The position numbers and the translations under genes were made by a program. Source: Vreelandella subterranea (GTDB taxonomy: Bacteria > Pseudomonadota > Gammaproteobacteria > Pseudomonadales > Halomonadaceae). From it: 64,000 nt of DNA. The stretch spans positions 496,001 to 560,000 of the forward strand of contig NZ_FOGS01000001.1 of NCBI RefSeq assembly GCF_900111305.1, given 5' to 3'. The notes beneath the pieces were generated by a model. It was not told the origin of the DNA, searched no databases, and saw only the letters and a list, made by a program, of their open reading frames with translations. Positions within the stretch are counted from its first letter, which is position 1, and the number at the start of each line of letters is the position of its first letter. This document shows, one piece after another, positions 42,368 through 53,318 of this stretch.

Positions 42368-44197
42368 TTACTCTACCGTGACGCTTTTCGCCAGATTACG
42401 CGGCTGATCCACATCAGTACCTTTGAGTACCGCGACATGGTAGCTCAACAGTTGCAACGGCAAGGTGTACAGCAATGGGGTCAGCGCTTCGTGGATATGC
42501 GGCAAGTGCAGGACCCGAAGATCGTCGCGCGCCTCGATCCCCACCTGCTCGTCGGCAAATACGAACAGTTGTCCCCCGCGCGCGCGCACCTCCTGCAGAT
42601 TCGACTTGAGTTTTTCCAACAGATCGTCGTTAGGCGCCACCGACACCACCGGCATGTCGGCATCCACCAGCGCCAGCGGCCCATGCTTCAGCTCTCCGGC
42701 CGGGTAGGCTTCCGCGTGGATATAGGAAATTTCCTTGAGCTTGAGTGCCCCTTCCATTGCTATAGGGTAGTGAGCGCCTCTCCCCAGAAATAGGGTATGG
42801 CTCTTTTCAACAAATGCTTCCGACAGCACTTCGATTGCCGGATCTAGCGCCAGCACTTGCTGGCAAAGCGCGGGTAAGGCTTTCAATGCCGATACGATAT
42901 CAGCGTGATGATCATCGCGGCCATGTACCCTGCTGATCGACAGTGTCAGCAACATCAATCCAATAAGCTGGGTGGTAAAGGCTTTGGTCGACGCGACACC
43001 GATTTCGGGCCCAGCCCGAGTCATCAGGGTCACATCCGATTCACGCACCAATGAGCTACCCGGCACGTTGCAAATGGCCAGGGTACCCACGTAATCCAGT
43101 TGTTTTGCATAGCGTAGCGCCGCCAGGGTATCGGCGGTTTCACCGGATTGGGAAAGCGTGACAAACAGCGTACCCTCGGGCACCACGGGATAGCGGTAAC
43201 GGTACTCGGATGCAACTTCCACCTGTACGGGGATACCGGCATAACGTTCTAACCAGTAGCGTGCCACCAGGCCAGCATGATAGCTGGTGCCACAGGCGAT
43301 AATATGGATTTGACGGGTGGCTTGAAAAATAGCCGGGGCACCGGGGCCAAAGCTTTCAACCAAGACGTGATCGTCGCTCAGGCGTCCTTCAAGCGCGGCC
43401 CGGATCACCTCGGGCTGTTCGAAGATTTCTTTGAGCATGAAATGACGATAGTTACCTTTACTCGCCGCGCCATCACCATGCTCAAATGTCTGAACCGGTC
43501 GTTCAACCGCTTTTCCATGGCGGTCGACGATACGAATAGCGCCCTGCTCACGCAGCTCTACCAGGTCCCCTTCCTCCAAATAAATGAACCGGTCGGTTAC
43601 CTGCAACAGCGCCAGCGGATCGGAGGCCAAAAATGCTTCGTCAATCCCCACGCCAACCACCAGAGGGCTGCCCTGCCGTGCACCGACGACAACGCCTGGA
43701 GAGTTAGCACTCATCACGCCAAGCGCATAAGCACCGCCCAAGCCGTTGACGATCTCCTGGGTGGCATCAAACAAACCAAGGCCGCTATCCAGTTTCTCGG
43801 CGAGTAAGTGAGCAATAACCTCGGTATCGGTTTCAGAGGTAAAACGGTAGCCGCTGGCTTGCAGCCGATCTTTGATGGCTTCGTAATTTTCGATAATGCC
43901 ATTGTGTACAACGGCAACCTGCTCACCGCTATGGTGAGGGTGGGCGTTGGCCTCTGAGGGTTTTCCGTGCGTGGCCCAGCGGGTATGGGCGATCCCTGAT
44001 TTCCCGGGTAATGCCGCCTCATCCAGCTTGCCTGAAAGCGCTGCTACCTTGCCTATCGCCCGGTGGCGGGTCAGCGAACAGCCATCGTAAACCGTCATGC
44101 CGGCCGAGTCGTAACCACGGTATTCGAGACGTTTTAACCCTTCCAGTAAGATACCCTGGACGTTGCGCTGGGCAACGGCGCCGACGATGCCACACAT
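42368..44197 (-). CDS. glmS: Glutamine-fructose-6-phosphate aminotransferase GlmS
   Basis: It makes glucosamine-6-phosphate for cell-wall precursors. The 609-residue product has the Ntn glutaminase start MCGIVGAVAQRN with Cys2 as nucleophile, then two SIS domains (ACGTSYHAGLVARYW; LSQSGETADTLAALR) and the C-terminal LAKSVTVE that folds into the active site. Length is normal. It lies 15 bp downstream of glmU. No glmS ribozyme is expected in this group and none was seen. Confidence 0.97.
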   Translation of the reverse strand: MCGIVGAVAQRNVQGILLEGLKRLEYRGYDSAGMTVYDGCSLTRHRAIGKVAALSGKLDEAALPGKSGIAHTRWATHGKPSEANAHPHHSGEQVAVVHNGIIENYEAIKDRLQASGYRFTSETDTEVIAHLLAEKLDSGLGLFDATQEIVNGLGGAYALGVMSANSPGVVVGARQGSPLVVGVGIDEAFLASDPLALLQVTDRFIYLEEGDLVELREQGAIRIVDRHGKAVERPVQTFEHGDGAASKGNYRHFMLKEIFEQPEVIRAALEGRLSDDHVLVESFGPGAPAIFQATRQIHIIACGTSYHAGLVARYWLERYAGIPVQVEVASEYRYRYPVVPEGTLFVTLSQSGETADTLAALRYAKQLDYVGTLAICNVPGSSLVRESDVTLMTRAGPEIGVASTKAFTTQLIGLMLLTLSISRVHGRDDHHADIVSALKALPALCQQVLALDPAIEVLSEAFVEKSHTLFLGRGAHYPIAMEGALKLKEISYIHAEAYPAGELKHGPLALVDADMPVVSVAPNDDLLEKLKSNLQEVRARGGQLFVFADEQVGIEARDDLRVLHLPHIHEALTPLLYTLPLQLLSYHVAVLKGTDVDQPRNLAKSVTVE

Positions 44198-44212
44198 AGG
44201 CCTTCCCCTTTT

Positions 44213-45580
44213 TCAGTCGTGATGCTTGAGTGGACGCTGCCAGCCGCTTTTCTCGAGTTGACGCCCCCGCGATACGGCCAGCGCATTATCGCTGACATCC
44301 TTGGCAATAGTCGAGCCAGCCCCCACCGTGGCCCCTTCCCCTATGCTCACCGGTGCCACCAGAGCCGTGTTGGAACCAATAAAGGCATGATTGCCAATGT
44401 CGGTAAGGTGTTTGTTAGCCCCATCGTAGTTACAGGTAATCGTACCCGCGCCGACATTGACACCACGCCCCAGACGCGCATCACCCACGTAGCTCAAGTG
44501 ATTAATTTTACTGCCTTCACCAACGTCGGCATTTTTTGTCTCGACAAAATTACCGACTTTCGCCTTGACCGCTAGCCGGGTACCCGGGCGCAGTCGGGCG
44601 AAGGGCCCTATCTGGTTAAGTCCAGCTGCCACCGTTTGGTCAATGACACTATGCGAATCCACGCGGCTCTCGGCCCCGATCGTACTGTTTTTAATCACGC
44701 AGTATGGGCCAATACGAACCCCCTCACCTAATTCGACCTTGCCCTCAAACACGCAGCCCACATCAATAAACACATCATGGCCGCAAGTGAGGCTTCCGCG
44801 CACATCCAGCCGGGCCGGGTCAGCCAACGCCACCCCCTGTTCCATGAGTTTCTCCGCGGCCTGGGCCTGGTAGGCACGTTCCAGGCGTGCCATCTGGGCG
44901 CGGTTATTGACGCCTTCGACCTCAATGGCGGTAGAAGGCTGGGCGGTGCAAACCGCGACGCCGTCGCTTTTGGCCATGGCAATCACATCGGTCAGGTAAT
45001 ACTCGCCCTGGGCATTATCCGCCGAAAGCCGAGGCATCCAGCGTTTCAATTGTTCGCTGGTCATCGCCATCATGCCCGTGTTGCACTCTGTGATGGCGAG
45101 TTGCTCCTGGCTGGCATCTTTCTGCTCGACGATCGCCACCGCTTCGCCTTCTGAATTGCGCACGATACGCCCATAGCCAGCGGGGTCATCTAGCATGACG
45201 GTTAAAAGCCCCATGTGCTGATCATCCACCTGAGCCAGTAATGCCGAAAGCGAATCACGGTGGATCAAGGGGACATCACCGTACAGTACCAGTACTTTAC
45301 CACTGCCCAGCTGCGGTAGCGCCTGGGCGACCGCATGCCCAGTGCCTTTTTGCTCGGCCTGAACAGCAAAGGTCACGTGATAATCAACCAGTGCCTGGCG
45401 CAGCTGATCGGCACCATGGCCGATCACGACATGCGTGCGCGATGGACCTAGTCCGGCGGCCGTATCCAGCACATGCTGAACCATCGGCTTACCTGCAAGC
45501 GTATGCAGTACCTTGGGGATCTGAGAACGCATCCGCGTGCCTTTTCCGGCGGCGAGAATGACAATATCGAGTTCTTGCAT
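44213..45580 (-). CDS. glmU: Bifunctional GlmU (GlcNAc-1-P uridyltransferase / GlcN-1-P acetyltransferase)
   Basis: GlmU performs the last two steps to UDP-GlcNAc. The 455-residue product has the nucleotidyltransferase motif LAAGKGTRMRSQIPKVLH at its N-terminus and a C-terminal left-handed beta-helix (hexapeptide repeats, FVETKNADVGEGSKINHLSYVGD). The ATG at 45580 is used; the upstream extension to 45628 covers the end of apbE, whose stop is at 45582. The gap to apbE is 1 bp, so translation is coupled. Confidence 0.97.
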   Translation of the reverse strand: MQELDIVILAAGKGTRMRSQIPKVLHTLAGKPMVQHVLDTAAGLGPSRTHVVIGHGADQLRQALVDYHVTFAVQAEQKGTGHAVAQALPQLGSGKVLVLYGDVPLIHRDSLSALLAQVDDQHMGLLTVMLDDPAGYGRIVRNSEGEAVAIVEQKDASQEQLAITECNTGMMAMTSEQLKRWMPRLSADNAQGEYYLTDVIAMAKSDGVAVCTAQPSTAIEVEGVNNRAQMARLERAYQAQAAEKLMEQGVALADPARLDVRGSLTCGHDVFIDVGCVFEGKVELGEGVRIGPYCVIKNSTIGAESRVDSHSVIDQTVAAGLNQIGPFARLRPGTRLAVKAKVGNFVETKNADVGEGSKINHLSYVGDARLGRGVNVGAGTITCNYDGANKHLTDIGNHAFIGSNTALVAPVSIGEGATVGAGSTIAKDVSDNALAVSRGRQLEKSGWQRPLKHHD

Positions 45581-45581
45581 G

Positions 45582-46700
45582 TTAATTACCTGTCGCGGTT
45601 TCACGGTCGTCCGGGCGGGCAGACGCAATCTCTATCTCTAGCGCTTCAACGAGTTCATCCCCGAAGTGCTGGGCAAAGGCAGGGCTTGCGACGCTTCGCC
45701 ATTGATTCCCATCGCGTATCAGCATCAGAACATTCAGGTTCTGGTCGAGGGCCATTGCCATACCGTCTTCATTCCCCGCTACCATCAGCGCGGTCGCCCA
45801 GCCGTCAGCCCAGGCGTTGGACGGGTGAAAAACCGACACCGAAGCCAGGTCGTGGGTAATCGGCTGACCCGTACGCGGGTCGATGGTGTGCGAATAGCGC
45901 TGGCCGTCAACCTCGAAGTAATGCCGATAGTCGCCTGATGTCGCCACCGAGATTGAATCAAGCGGCAGTACATGCTGTGCGCGCTGCTGTCCGTTCTCTG
46001 GCACTTCAATGCCAACCCGCCACGCGGTCTGTTCATCCAGGTCGCGAACGCCGCGGGTAATCAGATCCCCCCCCAGGTTGACCAGATAATTCTCGACCCC
46101 TTGCTGATCCAGATAGGCGGCGACGCGGTCCGTTGCGTGGCCTTTGGCAATGGCCGACAGATCAACGAACACGTCACGGAGACGCCGCGCCTCGAGCGCC
46201 TGCGTATCCAGCTCAATAGCGTCAAAACCCACCTGCGCCAACCGCTCTCTGAGCTCTTGATCTGATGGTACTTCTTCAGGTCGAGCCTCAGGGCCAAAAC
46301 TCCACAGATTGACCAGGTCGCCGATGGTAACGTCGAAAGCGCCATCGCTTGATTCGGCAATCGACAGGCTTGTTGCCAATACGTCAATGAGTCCGTCGGA
46401 CAAGGGCTGCCACTCGCCTAGTGGCGATCGATTGAAGGCCATCAACTCGGCATCGTCGCGGTAGGTCGACATCGATTGATCGACGCTTTCCAGTTCCTGC
46501 TTGATACCCGCTTCAATCTGGTTGACTTGTCCCTGGGTGAGCGAATCGGCCATCGTGACTTGATAGAAGGTACCAAATATATTGCCTTCCAGTTTAACCG
46601 GCGGTTCAAGCGGCCGATCGGTTTCCGAGCAGCCTATCAACGCTATGGATAACAGCACGATCATGCCGCAATAGCACCACAAATGACGACCCTGTCGCAT
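45582..46700 (-). CDS. apbE: FAD:protein FMN transferase, ApbE lipoprotein
   Basis: ApbE attaches FMN covalently to threonine in proteins such as NqrB/NqrC and RnfG. The 372-residue product begins with a lipoprotein signal (CGMIVLLSIALIGC, lipid at the cysteine after LIG) and shows the family motifs: GTFYQVT, SMSTYRDDAELMAFN, VDLSAIAKGHATDRVA and TIDPRTGQPI, the last near the metal site. Its place between uppP and glmU is unusual; no flavoprotein client gene is nearby, so its target lies elsewhere in the genome. Two-base-scale spacing implies it is co-transcribed with glmU. Confidence 0.93.
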   Translation of the reverse strand: MRQGRHLWCYCGMIVLLSIALIGCSETDRPLEPPVKLEGNIFGTFYQVTMADSLTQGQVNQIEAGIKQELESVDQSMSTYRDDAELMAFNRSPLGEWQPLSDGLIDVLATSLSIAESSDGAFDVTIGDLVNLWSFGPEARPEEVPSDQELRERLAQVGFDAIELDTQALEARRLRDVFVDLSAIAKGHATDRVAAYLDQQGVENYLVNLGGDLITRGVRDLDEQTAWRVGIEVPENGQQRAQHVLPLDSISVATSGDYRHYFEVDGQRYSHTIDPRTGQPITHDLASVSVFHPSNAWADGWATALMVAGNEDGMAMALDQNLNVLMLIRDGNQWRSVASPAFAQHFGDELVEALEIEIASARPDDRETATGN

Positions 46701-46715
46701 CGTTGTTACTCCGCC

Positions 46716-47516
46716 TTAACCATGAAAAAACCATAGCAGCCAGGCGCCCAAAAGCACGCGATATATCACAAATGGCTGCATTCCCAATTTTTTAATCACC
46801 ACTAAAAAGTAGTGAATACATAAATAAGCGCTCATACCGGAAAGCAGTGTTCCTGCTAACATTGCTATCCACTGAATCTCTTCTGGCTCACGTATTATGC
46901 TTACGACTTCCAACCCACCTGCTAACACGATCACTGGAATAGAAAGGAGAAAAGAAAAACGAGCAGCCCCTTCGCGGCTCATTCCCACCATTAGCGCCGC
47001 CGTAATGGTAATACCTGAACGTGAGGTACCAGGAATCAGCGCCAGTGCTTGAGCACCACCGATAATCAACACATCCTTGAGACGTAACTGGTATTCGCTT
47101 CGCTCACCACTTTTTCGCCAATCAACATACCCCAGCAATAACCCGAAACCAATCAAACTCATGCCGATAATCAACGTAGAGCGCATATGATCGGCAATCA
47201 GGTCACGGGTTAAAAAGCCGATGACACATACTGGAATCGTTGCCAAGATAACCCAGAGCCCTAGGCGCGCATCGTCATCAACTTGCTCCCCCCGAACTGC
47301 GGCTAAAGCGCTGGTGACCATTTGCCAAATGGCTTGTCGAAAATAAAGCACGACTGCAGTCAGACTACCTAAATGCAGGGCAACGTCGAATGCCAGTCCC
47401 TGGTCATCCCACGGCGTTAGCACGGGCACCAAAATTAGGTGGGCAGAACTCGAAATAGGTAAGAATTCCGTCAAGCCCTGAACAACGGCTAAAATTACCA
47501 CCTGAAGCCAATCCAT
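46716..47516 (-). CDS. uppP: Undecaprenyl-diphosphate phosphatase UppP (BacA)
   Basis: It recycles the undecaprenyl lipid carrier for cell-wall synthesis. The 266-residue membrane protein has the two conserved regions: LTEFLPISSSAHLILVP near the N-terminus (glutamates and serine form part of the active site) and PGTSRSGITITAALMVGMSR. About eight membrane segments are visible. It heads the uppP-apbE-glmU-glmS run, which groups several cell-envelope precursors. Confidence 0.96.
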   Translation of the reverse strand: MDWLQVVILAVVQGLTEFLPISSSAHLILVPVLTPWDDQGLAFDVALHLGSLTAVVLYFRQAIWQMVTSALAAVRGEQVDDDARLGLWVILATIPVCVIGFLTRDLIADHMRSTLIIGMSLIGFGLLLGYVDWRKSGERSEYQLRLKDVLIIGGAQALALIPGTSRSGITITAALMVGMSREGAARFSFLLSIPVIVLAGGLEVVSIIREPEEIQWIAMLAGTLLSGMSAYLCIHYFLVVIKKLGMQPFVIYRVLLGAWLLWFFHG

Positions 47517-47692
47517 TGCTTATCCTCATCTACTCTCATTGGAGGGGGGACATATTGGCGCTCAAGGATACACATCCTGGGCAAACTTGTCCGCCATTGG
47601 CATTCTCCAGACGCGCGGGACTATAGAGCATGCCGATGAGTGCGCTACAATAGTCCACCTATTCGCCAAGGGGCGTCCCTGCAAGGTACCTC

Positions 47693-48886
47693 ATGACTCA
47701 GCGCGTCGACTCATCGGTTATTCAAGATACCCAGTTGCAAAGCCGCGAAGCAAAGCGTGTCACCTATATCGGTGCCTGGCTGGATGGGCTGCTTAGCATC
47801 GTTAAGGTGGTCGTCGGGTTGATGGTCGGTTCCGCGGCGTTGATCGCTGACGGCATTCATTCATTATCTGATTTGGTCACCGATGGGTTTGTCCTGGCGG
47901 CCATTCATTACGGTCGCCAGGAGCCGGACAAGGACCACCACTATGGTCATGGCCGGATCGAAACCCTTACCACGCTTCTGCTGGGGAGTGTGTTGATTTT
48001 CGTCGCGGGGGGGATTGCCTGGTCGAGCCTGGATCGTTTGTTTAGTGGCGCTGACGTTAATGCGCCGGGCGTGTTCGCCATTGTGGTGACGGTGATTGCA
48101 TTGCTCAGTAAGGAGTGGATCTACCGTTACACCATGCAGATCGCCAAACGGGTCGGTTCCAAACTGCTTGAAGCCAACGCCTGGCACTCACGCAGCGACG
48201 CCCTCTCCACTGCGGTCGTCTTGATTGCCCTGCTCGGTGCCCAGTTTGGCCTGGGCTGGCTGGACGCCGTTGCCGCCATCATCGTCGGCTTGCTGGTCGG
48301 TAAAGTCGGCTGGGACCTGCTATGGGAGTCGGCCCGCGAACTGGTCGACACCGCCCTGCCCGAAGATGCCCAAAAGCAGATGCATGATGTGGCCTGCGGT
48401 GTACCCGGCGTGGACAGCGTCCATGACCTGCGTACCCGCCAATCCGCTGGCTGGGTAATGGTCGATTTACACGTGGTGGTCGGCCCCAAGATCACCGTCT
48501 CGGAAGCTCATGAAATCGGCAATGAGGTCAGTCGTCGCCTGCGCCACCAGTTCCCGGCATTAACCGATGTCATATTTCACATCGACCCGGAAGACGACGC
48601 TGGCGAAGGCGACCCAAGCCGTTTTCCTGGTCTGCCCCTGCGCCCGGAAGTAGAGGCAGCGCTGGATGCGCGCTGGTACAAGCATCCGGTTTGGCGCACG
48701 CTCAACGAGCTACAGCTTCACTACCTGAACGAAAAAATCTCAGTATCACTGATTATAAGCGACCCCGTTCACCAGCCGCCCCAATGCCTTGCCAGCCAGT
48801 TAAAAGCGCTGGCCAGCGATATCGAATGGCTCGGGCATGTGGAAGTGATGTTTATTACCCGCGCTGCCAGCCACACGATGCGCTGA
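47693..48886 (+). CDS. Cation diffusion facilitator with extended C-terminus
   Basis: A CDF transporter of 397 residues exporting divalent metals (Zn, Fe, Mn or Co). The transmembrane part has the metal-site residues in GIHSLSDLVTDGFVL and HSRSDALSTAVVL, with an HHYGHGRIETL loop between helices 2 and 3. The C-terminal regulatory domain includes HDLRTRQSAGW and DVIFHIDPEDD. About 90 additional residues follow that are absent from E. coli FieF (300 aa); I do not recognise that tail. Metal specificity unknown. Divergent from uppP, convergent with mgtE. Confidence 0.85.
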   Translation: MTQRVDSSVIQDTQLQSREAKRVTYIGAWLDGLLSIVKVVVGLMVGSAALIADGIHSLSDLVTDGFVLAAIHYGRQEPDKDHHYGHGRIETLTTLLLGSVLIFVAGGIAWSSLDRLFSGADVNAPGVFAIVVTVIALLSKEWIYRYTMQIAKRVGSKLLEANAWHSRSDALSTAVVLIALLGAQFGLGWLDAVAAIIVGLLVGKVGWDLLWESARELVDTALPEDAQKQMHDVACGVPGVDSVHDLRTRQSAGWVMVDLHVVVGPKITVSEAHEIGNEVSRRLRHQFPALTDVIFHIDPEDDAGEGDPSRFPGLPLRPEVEAALDARWYKHPVWRTLNELQLHYLNEKISVSLIISDPVHQPPQCLASQLKALASDIEWLGHVEVMFITRAASHTMR

Positions 48887-48906
48887 TCCCAGCGCTATTC
48901 AAACGA

Positions 48907-50289
48907 CTACACAGAGGTTAGCAAAGCGGTGGCAATGCTGAAGTAAATAACCACCCCAGAGGCGTCGATCAAGGTGGTGACCAGTGGGGCCGAAGCAGTG
49001 GCAGGGTCAACCCGAAAGCGCTCCAGCACGAACGGCAGACACATGCCCAGCAAGCTGCCGAATAACACGATGGTTACCATGCTAAGCGCGACAACCATGG
49101 CGACTGCTTCTCCACCTCGCATCACCCCGATGGGAGCCACGGCAATCGCCATGGTGATCCCCAACGAGCCGGCGACGAGTAACTCTCTTCCAAGCAGTTT
49201 CCCCCAGTCTTTTACACCGACATCACCAGTCGCCATCCCGCGTACCATCAGGGTAGCGGCCTGAGCGCCCGCGTTACCGCCGCTTCCGATCAGCAACGGC
49301 AGAAAGAACACCAGGGCAACCTGCGCTGCAATGGTGTCTTCGAAATAGGCAATGCCAGCACCGGAAAACAGGTTGGCAAACACCAGCAGTACCAGCCACG
49401 TCACGCGCTTTCGATATAGCGTCCAAAGTGGCACCCGGCTAACGCCGTCCTCCAACTGGCCGATCGACATCCCTTTGTGGAAATCCTCGGTAGCCTCTGA
49501 TTCGGCCACGTCCATGGCATCATCGTGAGTGACGATTCCTACCAGCCGACTATCAGCATCAATTACCGGCAGGGCCAGCAGATCGTATCGCGCCACAATC
49601 TTGGCGACGTCTTCCTGTTCTTTATCCACCGGTGTACTGATCACATCCTTGATCATGATGTTGTCGACCAACGCGCCTGGGCGGGCCACCATTAGCTGGC
49701 GCAACGACATGGTACCGATCAACTGACCTTCGCTGTCCAGCACATAAAGCTGATAGACCGTTTCAGCGTCAGGTGCGGTCTGGCGGACGCGCATCATGGC
49801 CTGGGACACCGTCATGCCGCTGGCAATGGCCACATAGTCCGAGGTCATGATGGCCCCGGCTGTGCCCTCCTCGTAGCTTGCCAAACGCTTCAGGTCTTCA
49901 CGCTCTCTGTGAGCCATGCGACGCAGCAGGGCTTCACGGCGGTCTTCATCGAGCAGGTTGAACAAATCGGCCCGCTCATCGGAGCCCATCTCTTCCAACA
50001 GCTTGAGTGCATAGGTATCCGGGAGATTGCCGATGACCTCCAACTGGCTTTCACCAGGTAGATAACCCAAGACATTGGCAGCCCGTTCGGTGGACAAGAC
50101 GTCAAGTAACGCCAGCGCTTCGGCCAAGGCGTCATCCTCTTCGATCAGATCTTCGAGGATTTCACCGATATCTGCCGAGCGAATCTCGCTCAGACGTTCA
50201 GCAAACAGTGCCGTGTTCGGTGCGTCCTTTCCTAGCTCGTCGAGCAGCTCGGTTTTTATGGCTTGCAGCGCTTCATCATTTAATGACAC
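48907..50289 (-). CDS. mgtE: Magnesium transporter MgtE
   Basis: MgtE is a Mg2+-gated magnesium channel. The 460-residue protein has a helical MgtE_N superhelix (about 30-130), two CBS domains (around SDYVAIASGMTVSQAMMRVR and DVISTPVDKEQEDVAKIVARY), and a five-helix membrane domain with the conserved FLPLLIGSGGNAGAQAATLMVRG and the conserved acid in TLIDASGVVIYF. Length is normal. It lies next to the atp operon terminator and is convergent with the CDF gene. Confidence 0.95.
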   Translation of the reverse strand: MSLNDEALQAIKTELLDELGKDAPNTALFAERLSEIRSADIGEILEDLIEEDDALAEALALLDVLSTERAANVLGYLPGESQLEVIGNLPDTYALKLLEEMGSDERADLFNLLDEDRREALLRRMAHREREDLKRLASYEEGTAGAIMTSDYVAIASGMTVSQAMMRVRQTAPDAETVYQLYVLDSEGQLIGTMSLRQLMVARPGALVDNIMIKDVISTPVDKEQEDVAKIVARYDLLALPVIDADSRLVGIVTHDDAMDVAESEATEDFHKGMSIGQLEDGVSRVPLWTLYRKRVTWLVLLVFANLFSGAGIAYFEDTIAAQVALVFFLPLLIGSGGNAGAQAATLMVRGMATGDVGVKDWGKLLGRELLVAGSLGITMAIAVAPIGVMRGGEAVAMVVALSMVTIVLFGSLLGMCLPFVLERFRVDPATASAPLVTTLIDASGVVIYFSIATALLTSV

Positions 50290-50386
50290 GGCATTCTCCT
50301 TTTACGCTTGCGAAGGCCAGGTGGCGACAATTCCTTATCCTTGCATTGTGGCTGCCATTCGGTTTCTATTTTATATACTACCAGAC

Positions 50387-50431
50387 AAAAAAAACGCCCC
50401 CCGAACCCTAATCACGGGTTCAAGGGGCGTT
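50387..50431 (-). terminator. Rho-independent terminator of the atp operon
   Basis: On the minus strand, AACGCCCC...GAACCC pairs with GGGTTC...GGGGCGTT (arms 50393-50408 and 50416-50431) and is followed by eight T (50387-50394 on the plus strand are A). It lies 26 bp after the atpC stop. A textbook intrinsic terminator. Confidence 0.9.
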
Positions 50432-50456
50432 GTGTTTCACGTCAGGCGTGAAGCTT

Positions 50457-50885
50457 TTAGCCTTTACCCGCTTTCTTGCGCAGTTGCTGGATCGTTCGCA
50501 ACTGGGCAACGGCTTCGGCAAGTTCCGCAGCAGCCCGCGTATAGTCAAGCTCGGATGTCTTGTCGTTAAAGGCTTTCAGCGCTTGCTGACGCGCTTCTTC
50601 GGCAGCCGCCTCATTGAGGTCGCTGGCACGCGAGGCAGCGTCGGCCAACACGGTCACGATATCTGGCTGGACTTCCATGAAGCCGCCAGTCACGAAGAAA
50701 TGTTCCTCTTCGCCACCATCGTGAATCACCCGTACCGGCCCCGGCTTGAGTTCCGTCAGCAACGGCGCGTGACCGGGTAGAATCCCCAGATCGCCCGTGC
50801 TGCCAGAGGCAACCACCATCTCGACCGTTCCCGAGTAGATGGACGCTTCAGCGCTGACGATATTGCAAGTGAAGCTATTCGCCAT
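50457..50885 (-). CDS. atpC: ATP synthase epsilon subunit
   Basis: The epsilon subunit links the central stalk to the ring and can inhibit the motor. The 142-residue product has the beta-sandwich start FTCNIVSAEASIYSG and GDLGILPGHAPLLTELKPG, and a C-terminal helical hairpin. It is the last gene of the operon, 24 bp after atpD, and the terminator follows. Confidence 0.95.
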   Translation of the reverse strand: MANSFTCNIVSAEASIYSGTVEMVVASGSTGDLGILPGHAPLLTELKPGPVRVIHDGGEEEHFFVTGGFMEVQPDIVTVLADAASRASDLNEAAAEEARQQALKAFNDKTSELDYTRAAAELAEAVAQLRTIQQLRKKAGKG

Positions 50886-50909
50886 AGCGAATCCCCCTAA
50901 TGGACGGGA

Positions 50910-52355
<1,446 letters not shown>

Positions 52356-52362
52356 CTAGGCG

Positions 52363-53250
52363 TTATACGGCGGCAGCGCCGCCGACGATCTCGGAAATTT
52401 CCTGGGTAATGGCGGCCTGACGGGCCTTGTTATAAACCATCTCCAGATCGTCAATCAGATTGCCCGCGTTATCGGTTGCACTCTTCATGGCAATCATCCG
52501 GGCGGCTTGCTCGCACGCCACGTTTTCCACAACCGCCTGATACACCTGCGATTCAATGAAACGAATCAGCAGGCTATCCAATAACGCCTTGGCATCCGGC
52601 TCATACAGGTAGTCCCAGCTTCCGGGACGGGCGTTTTCGTCGTCTTGCTCTGCGTCGTCACCAATATCGGTCGACAGCGGGAGAAGCTGGCGTACCACCG
52701 GTTGTTGGGTCATGGTGTTGATAAACTCGTTATGCACCACGTACAAACGGTCGATATTGCCTTCATCGTACGCGTCGAGCATGACCTTGATACTGCCAAT
52801 CAGACCTTCGACCGATGGCGCTTCGCCTAACCCGCTCTTGGCGGCAACCAGGTTGCCCCCATAGTTACGAAAAAAACCACTGGCCTTCGCGCCAAGCGCG
52901 CAGAAATCCAGCCCGGCGCCTTCCTGATGCCAGGCCTTGGCATCCTTCACCACGGCCTTGAACAGGTTATGGTTCAAACCACCACACAAACCGCGGTCAG
53001 TGGAAACCACAATATAACCGACCCGCTTTACCTCACTACGCTCGACCATGTAGTCGTGCTTGTACTCGGGGTTGGCGTCGGCAAGGTGGCTAACCACGTT
53101 GCGAATCTGCTTGGCGTAAGGCTGACTCGCCTTCATCCGCTCTTGCGCTTTACGCATTTTCGACGCAGCGACCATTTCCATGGCGCTGGTGATCTTCTGC
53201 GTATTTTTAATGCTCCCGATCTGGGTGCGTATCTCTTTTGCAGCTGCCAT
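52363..53250 (-). CDS. atpG: ATP synthase gamma subunit
   Basis: Central rotor shaft. The 295-residue product opens with the coiled-coil [20 protein letters not shown] and ends with [16 protein letters not shown], the two long helices that form the shaft. [14 protein letters not shown] stretch near 200 is an acidic surface loop. It lies between atpA and atpD in the standard order. Confidence 0.96.
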   Translation of the reverse strand: MAAAKEIRTQIGSIKNTQKITSAMEMVAASKMRKAQERMKASQPYAKQIRNVVSHLADANPEYKHDYMVERSEVKRVGYIVVSTDRGLCGGLNHNLFKAVVKDAKAWHQEGAGLDFCALGAKASGFFRNYGGNLVAAKSGLGEAPSVEGLIGSIKVMLDAYDEGNIDRLYVVHNEFINTMTQQPVVRQLLPLSTDIGDDAEQDDENARPGSWDYLYEPDAKALLDSLLIRFIESQVYQAVVENVACEQAARMIAMKSATDNAGNLIDDLEMVYNKARQAAITQEISEIVGGAAAV

Positions 53251-53318
53251 AGCGATCTACCTTTCGTTCGTGGCTCTCAGAAAGCATGCAAACCCGCCCA
53301 ATACAGACGGGCCAGACA

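Noticed and set aside
50428..50443. GTGTTTCACGTCAGG near the atp terminator as a parS site
   Set aside because: Only the left half matches parS; the right half does not mirror it.
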